Part shown: positions 58,166 to 64,000 of the stretch, piece after piece
Layout: the number at the start of each line of letters is the position of its first letter
Numbering within the stretch: position 1 is the first letter of the stretch
From: Hoplostethus atlanticus
Taxonomy: Eukaryota > Chordata > Actinopteri > Trachichthyiformes > Trachichthyidae
Assembly (NCBI GenBank): GCA_034670405.1
Contig: JAXDDX010000002.1
Location: 4,995,001-5,059,000 of the forward strand
Reading direction: 5' to 3'
DNA: 64,000 nt
The notes under the pieces: generated by a model
What the model saw: the letters and a program-made list of their open reading frames with translations, nothing else
The model's database searches: none
What the model was told of the DNA's origin: nothing
Position numbers and translations under genes: made by a program

Positions 58166-58180
58166 CCACTTTCACTTTCT
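58166..58180 (-). promoter_or_regulatory. ISRE-like site of gig2 promoter
   Basis: The - strand reads AGAAAGTGAAAGTGG, which contains GAAAGTGAAAG and fits the GAAANNGAAA interferon-stimulated response element bound by IRF/ISGF3. It lies just upstream of the putative noncoding first exon. This agrees with the interferon induction known for the gig2 family. Confidence 0.7.
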
Positions 58181-58714
58181 GTTCAGGACTTGGTGAAGTG
58201 TATCGAAAGTAGGATGAGGGCGTGAGTCAGGTTAACAATATGTACTCCTGCGCCGCCTCCAGGTTTGTACAAGGAGTTTTAATGTACAGGGTTTCTGCAC
58301 TTTTTTGCTAATCAAATTATATCCAGGACTATTCCATGACATAGAGCAGTTTCTACAGCCAAGTCTATGTTGCAAATGTCATATTTCTTACGTCGACTGT
58401 TAGCTGATCTGAATGCCCCAGGTCTTATTTCTGGCTACAACTATCAGGACATTTCTGATTTGTTTTTTTATTAAAATTTCACTGTTGGCAAAAAAAGGAT
58501 TATCAACAAACTTCCATAACATTTCCAAAACTATATGCACGTGTTCAATTTCCCATAAGGCATTGAAAAGACACTTTTGAATTCCATGACTTTTCAATAT
58601 TTTCCATGACTGTAGGAGCTCTCAATAAATATAAGTCCTCGCATGAAAGAGCAGGACAAGAGCATTTCCTACAACCAAGCCTTTGAATTGAATGGTGTTG
58701 ACAAACTACCTCAT

Positions 58715-58788
58715 GGCCGGTTAGCTCAGTTGGTTAGAGCGTGGTGCTAATAACGCCAAGGTCGCGGGTTCGATCCCCGTACTGGCCA
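58715..58788 (+). tRNA. tRNA-Ile (AAT)
   Basis: A 74-base cloverleaf. Acceptor stem ggccggt pairs with actggcc, D stem gctc with gagc, anticodon stem tggtg with cgcca around loop ctaataa (anticodon AAT), and T arm gcggg-ttcgatc-cccgt. A-box and B-box promoter sequences are intact. A T5 Pol III terminator follows at about 58796. No intron. A complete, probably functional gene. Confidence 0.95.
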
Positions 58789-59302
58789 GCGTCAGTTTTT
58801 GAATTGCGTTGTTGTCCGTCAGGTTTACTATCCTTACAATGTTGAAGTGTGCAGCTGACCGATAATCTCTCAAATGCGGAACATACTTACCTGCAACTCT
58901 TTAGCATAGTGTTGTACCATGTCCGGTAAAGTTATGGCTGTGCTTCAACAAGAACATTCCTACAGGTACATGCTTTTTGTAGCGTGTCTGTGGTAGTTAA
59001 TAGTGTGGTTATACTATTCTGACTTTATTGTACTTTACGGTATTAAAGGATTTCAATATTCATATCATGTTTTCACATTCTGCTGTGAAATTTGTATAGT
59101 AGCATATCCTTCTAAGGTTTTTGGTTAGATTTTAGGTAGGGGTCAGCTGAGCATTGTTCTATTATTCCTATTACATTATTACTACCAGAGGTCTAATGCT
59201 CATTTTGAATGCTACATCAATGATTTATACAATAATTTCAGAAAGACTTGCTTGACATATGTAACCGGACTTGTTGTGTAACTACCAATGGTATTTTTCC
59301 AA
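58789..59302. other. spacer between tRNA genes
   Basis: About 510 A/T-rich bases between the two tRNA genes; nothing recognised. Confidence 0.6.
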
Positions 59303-59375
59303 GCCGAAATAGCTCAGTTGGGAGAGCGTTAGACTGAAGATCTAAAGGTCCCTGGTTCGATCCCGGGTTTCGGCA
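59303..59375 (+). tRNA. tRNA-Phe (GAA)
   Basis: A 73-base cloverleaf. Acceptor gccgaaa pairs with tttcggc, D stem gctc with gagc, anticodon stem ttaga with tctaa around loop ctgaaga (anticodon GAA), and T arm cctgg-ttcgatc-ccggg. T-runs follow immediately (ttttg, ctttt), serving as Pol III terminator. Same strand as the tRNA-Ile gene. Confidence 0.95.
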
Positions 59376-59889
59376 TTTTGCTTTTCCGTTGTGTAATTTA
59401 ATAGCAGTTAACTCATGATAAATATCTATTAACATCTTTTTGCTAGCTGTTTCATAAGGCAGATAGTTCCGGTACTAAGTTCTGATTGGCTGGGTGACGT
59501 TGAAGCCCCACCACTCCCCACTAGACCTATTCCTAGACCTTCATTGAATTAGACTATTAAAAATTACGTAGAAAAATAGATTTTTTTTGTTAAATACTGT
59601 ATAGTTAGAGTAAATTTATAATCTGCACTAAAACATAGATTCAAATTTTGCTACGTTGTAGAAAGTTACTGATAGGTCACATATTTCCGACCTGCGAAAT
59701 GTTTGCGCTGGAATCTTTGCCCATTGACTCGCGTCATCATTTAACTTCTAGGAATTGAACACGAGATTATTTCTCAAGGATATCTTTCACTCAAGGATCT
59801 CCAGGAGGTTTCATTCACTAGCTCCATTGCCATGATCCAGGAAGGTGATTTGAGATGCACCTGACCTCTGTTGTTTATTCAACTTCCAG
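59376..59889. other. intergenic, no gene recognised
   Basis: About 510 bases between tRNA-Phe and the HIPK-like exons. No kinase sequence is visible here, so the upstream kinase exons are absent or much further away. Confidence 0.55.
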
Positions 59890-60250
59890 GTCAACCTACC
59901 CTGTCATGCGAGGGCAGCAGGTAACATTGCTGAGTTTAATGACCGGTGGAAGTTTGTAGATGTGCTGAAGCAGATGTTGCAGCTGGACGCCAGCACACAA
60001 ATAACACCCAGTCAGGTTCTGGAGCGTCCATTTATCAGCATGGGCCACCTAGTGGACATCTTCCACCACAGCTCCCAGTAAGCCTGTCCTAAAATGCTGT
60101 GTGCTTATGTGGGTGGATGAAGTTGGCTGATTCACTCATTCATTGTCTTCCAGTGTGAAGTCCTGTTTTAAGATGATGGACATCTATCAGAAGCAGATTC
60201 TGACAGATCCAGACCCAGGTCAGGTCAAGGATGAAAAGGAAGAGGATTGA
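59890..60250 (+). pseudogene. HIPK-like kinase C-lobe fragment, two exons
   Basis: Exon A, 59890-60077, has an ag acceptor and gtaagc donor. Exon B, 60154-60250, has a cag acceptor and a tga stop. They join in phase. The product contains FVDVLKQMLQLDASTQITPS, ERPFISMGHLVDIFHHSS and HVKSCFKMMDIYQK, which match the end of the HIPK-type kinase domain. In that family the order is final helix, then HPF.TM.HLLD, then HVKSCF. Splicing is intact, so the copy came by genomic duplication, not retroposition. No ATP-binding lobe or catalytic loop is visible upstream in the window. The kinase is therefore probably broken, unless distant exons lie beyond the unrecognised spacer. A short tail of acidic residues ends the frame. 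Confidence 0.65.
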
Positions 60251-60683
60251 GGTTGCAGCCGAGGAGAGTTGCAACAGGTAGGTGTTGTATTGTATCATCT
60301 ATCTTGGTTGACTATAAAGATTCAAGAGGTTAAAACAACCTTCGATCTCTGCAGGAGCTCAGACAAGATGACCCAGGAAAATAATAAGAGGAGGGGCATG
60401 TTTGGATGTGGTGAGGGAAGACACAGGTAGGCTCACCTACAGTTCTCTTTCAGTTAGTTCAGATTTTGAGAATTTGAAAGTTGTACATTTTTTGTCAAAA
60501 ATTCTTCAGAATGTATTTGAAATGACAGCTCTATTATTTTAACGTGAACTGCACTTTCGATTTACATTTTGATTGGTTGTTAAATGAAAGAAAGGGCTTA
60601 ACAGCTGCTTCTCACAATGGCAGAGACACAACCAGGACCGAAGCCAAGAGGACCAGGGTCAGTCCCAATACTGGGGGCAATAG

Positions 60684-61448
<765 letters not shown>

Positions 61449-62558
61449 CAGTGGTTCCCAACGTGGGTGCCGCGGCACCCTGGGGTGCCGCAAGATCTGT
61501 TAATTTCCATATTTTATTGTGTCTATTTAATAACGTTTCATCACATAAAAATAGGCTACATTTGAACTACATTTTATATTACATTTGAAACATGTCATTG
61601 TAAAAACAGAAGAAATAAGCAATAAACATCGAAATCGTTAAAATGCGCATTCAAAGGGATAGCGGCGCATCTGAAAACGCTCGATGAAAGGTTTGAGTGT
61701 TATTTCCCCGCTTCGAAGAATGAAGACTATGACTGGATCCGCGATCCTTTCAACTCCCGATCATCAGAATCAGCAAAGAAGTTGACAATCAAAGCCCAGG
61801 AAGAACTTGCAGAACTGAAAATGGATCGCACTTTGAAATTGAAGTTTGGAGAAATGTCGTCGGACAAGTTTTGGCTGCTTGTGGGACACGAATATCCATC
61901 TCTGGCAAACTGCGCGATCAGTGTGCTATTGCCGTTCCCAACATCATACTTGTGTGAGCTGGCTTTCTCATCCCTGACATACGTGAAAAGCAAGAGAAGG
62001 CATCGCCTGTCAGTGGAGTCAGATCTACGCGTTGCGCTCTCTTCAATCTCTCCCTGCATCAAGAGACTGCTCTCAACAGCAGGCTCACACGTCCCACTAA
62101 AATGCCTGATAGCTCCATACGCGGAGTTATTTTCGTTCTTTGTTTTTCTTATTAACCTAAAAAGTAGGCTTATTTTACGTTTTGAACAAAGCAAAATAAA
62201 TGCACTTTTTTCAAAATGTTTTTTTTACCAATTAACATAATTATTTATTATTATTTGAAGTTAAACATTGATCTGTAAATCTGCATAAATCACACACAGC
62301 AACAAATATAGCCTTAGTTCAAACAAGTCAATCAAAATGGTTGACATCTATTTTTTCTTATCATTAGCTGAGTGGTTGAGAATAATGTTTCATTTTAAGA
62401 AGTTATTTTATTTCACTTCATATTGATGCCAGTTCATTAAAATACATTCTTATAACATATCCATGGTGTCATTTTTAGCTTAAAGGGGGTGGGGGGTGCC
62501 GTGAAAATAAATTGACTATGAAGGGGTGCCTTGGTTTGAAAACGTTTGGGAACCACTG
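61449..62558 (+). mobile_element. hAT DNA transposon, internally deleted, 1110 bp
   Basis: The terminal inverted repeats are cagtggttcccaac and its complement ending ttgggaaccactg. They are flanked by a perfect 8-bp target duplication, ctgtagag, at 61441-61448 and 62559-62566. Subterminal ggggtgcc motifs occur in both ends. An 8-bp duplication with CAGTG-type ends is diagnostic of the hAT superfamily. Inside is an open frame for the transposase C-terminus only, so the element is non-autonomous. Identical duplications suggest a young insertion. Confidence 0.95.
61627..62240 (+). pseudogene. hAT transposase C-terminal (dimerisation) fragment
   Basis: An open frame of about 200 codons without an initiating ATG at its 5' end. 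It contains DERFECYFPASKNEDYDWIR, then FWLLVGHEYPSLANCAISVL, then FPTSYLCELAFSSLTYVKSK and RHRLSVESDLRVALSSI. The W.L....P.L...A...L..P.TS..CE..FS..... pattern is the hATC dimerisation domain. Relatives include transposons behind the domesticated ZBED5/FAM200 genes. The BED zinc finger and most of the catalytic core are deleted. Confidence 0.85.
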
Positions 62559-62566
62559 CTGTAGAG

Positions 62567-64000
62567 AACCTTTCTAAAGGGTTCTTGACAGCACCAAAAA
62601 GGCTTCAACTATGGTACAAGCTTAAAGAACCATTTCCTGGTACTATATAAAACAGTGGGGAACCACCATGGTCCTCTAGAGTAGAAGCAGGGCAGAAAAG
62701 CCTCATTTCTATTCTAATGTGCCTGTATATATTGTGTTATGTGTTTGACACAACGTGAAGCAATTGAGCTGTATATATTGTTATTTGTCACAAAGTACTT
62801 GGCAATTAAATATTTACAGTGGAGCACCTTATATATAGTATTATTTAATAATTAATTTAAGAAAGTGTGTGGGTGCCCCCCCAACCGGTCAGCTACCACC
62901 ACAAATAGAATCTAATTATGTGGGAAACACTGTGTACACTATGTGTTGTTGAAGTTATCTGGTTCATTGTGAAGTGTCTTAAATAAATAAACAATAATTA
63001 TTATGAGGTGAGTCATTTTTCCCCGCTACACCGGATCTTAGGGTTCCCCCTCCTGCCAAATCCCACTTTAACCCCTGGATGTGTACATTTTCATGTTTGT
63101 GAAAAGGTGACGTTAAATTTTCTTTTTTTTAACTTCAGAAACACGCACAAATAGGCATTGACCTATATACTAATTATTAACCACTTTTATTGATTTCTAT
63201 TAAAATGTGGGAGATTGTATTATGACTGAGTGTTCAAAATAAATATTTTATGGTTGCAACCATTTATTTTAAAACAGAGTGGATTGTTATTGTTATAGCA
63301 TATATATATACATATTAGTAAAATAAGGAAGTCAGGAAAACTATTGTGTTCTTGAAGGGAAGCTCACTAGTCTAACTTGAAGACAGCCTGACTAGTACAG
63401 TTGGAAGATTCCACCAAAATTTGAAAAAATAAAGGATTGATCGAAGTTAGTGCCTACATTCATAAAGTAAGTAAATTACAAGAAAGTAAAACCTATTTGA
63501 GGAATAAGATGCAAGAGAAATAAGAGTCAATGAGCTTGTGTCAGCTGACATTTATTACCATATGTAAATTGCCCTTTAAGATTTTAGTAATCTCAAACAT
63601 TATGAAAAATGTGACTAAATGAAAAGTTGCCTTACCTTTCATTATAACGTTTACATTCAGCTCAGCAACTTACTTGCGATGCTTCTGAACCGTCATGAAG
63701 TTTGGAAGCGGGATATGAAATCTGTAAAGGACTCAAGGCATATGACAGACTGTGATCCTGTAAAGAGATCTTACCAAGGGAAAAGACAAATGCCTTGGTG
63801 AGAGAATTTAAAGAAGATTGCGATCAAACATTGGAAGACAATGGTTCGCTGTAATGGTCAAAATGGAGTTTCCTCTTTTCTTAGGAACGTTTCGGTCCTA
63901 GTAATCTGCCATGCTGTTCTTGAGCCCTGCCAGGCGGGATTTACACCAATGTAAAATGTCCCTGTCCAAGTTGGACCGTATTGAAATGATGGATCCTGTT
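62567..64000. other. intergenic with repeat remnants
   Basis: A short repeat resumes after the hAT insertion (aacctttctaaagggttctt). A possible truncated hAT end, tgggaaacactg, lies at 62921-62932. The remainder is A/T-rich with no recognised gene. Nothing at the right edge can be assigned. Confidence 0.45.

Overview
This window is vertebrate nuclear DNA, most likely from a teleost fish. Genes are split by GT-AG introns, (CA/TG)n microsatellites are abundant, and Tc1-, L2- and hAT-type repeats of the kind common in fish are present. One gene, gig2, belongs to a family known from fish. The species cannot be named from sequence alone.

Layout: (1) 1-4095 is the 3' end of adgrv1 (VLGR1, the very large adhesion GPCR) on the + strand. 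Its last coding exon ends in the D-T-H-L PDZ-binding tail, but the exon before it carries two apparent 1-base insertions. (2) 4.1-27.1 kb is a repeat-rich intergenic desert. It holds a dead Tc1-like transposon, a fold-back repeat, an L2-like LINE 3' end, a 522-bp Tc1-type MITE and long simple repeats. (3) 27.1-35.6 kb is arrdc3 on the - strand: 8 coding exons, 412 aa, a probable 3-kb 3' UTR, and a near-perfect 175-bp inverted repeat in an intron. (4) 37.6-40.9 kb is arsk (+, 8 exons, 522 aa), with one apparent GC-AG intron. (5) 41.8-56.3 kb is skic3/ttc37 (+, 40 coding exons, 1588 aa); every splice phase closes without a frameshift. It includes a tandemly triplicated splice acceptor and a pair of competing donors. 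(6) 56.8-58.2 kb is a gig2-type PARP-fold gene (-), converging on skic3, with an ISRE-like site near its putative first exon. (7) 58.7-59.4 kb holds tRNA-Ile(AAT) and tRNA-Phe(GAA). (8) 59.9-60.9 kb holds exon fragments of a HIPK-like kinase and a smoothelin-like CH domain. (9) 61.4-62.6 kb is an internally deleted hAT transposon with a perfect 8-bp target duplication and an open transposase C-terminus. The remainder to 64 kb shows no recognisable gene.

The genes do not form one pathway. adgrv1 is a sensory-cell adhesion receptor, arrdc3 an alpha-arrestin adaptor for NEDD4-type ligases, arsk a lysosomal sulfatase, and skic3 the TPR scaffold of the cytoplasmic SKI mRNA-decay complex. gig2 is an interferon-responsive antiviral family. 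No wholly new biological system was found. The strongest leads are the splice-site oddities in skic3 and arsk, the paired frameshifts in adgrv1, the arrdc3 intronic fold-back, gig2 with its Cys-rich tail and ISRE, and the HIPK/smoothelin fragments. Gene names rest on recalled family sequences; no database search was run.
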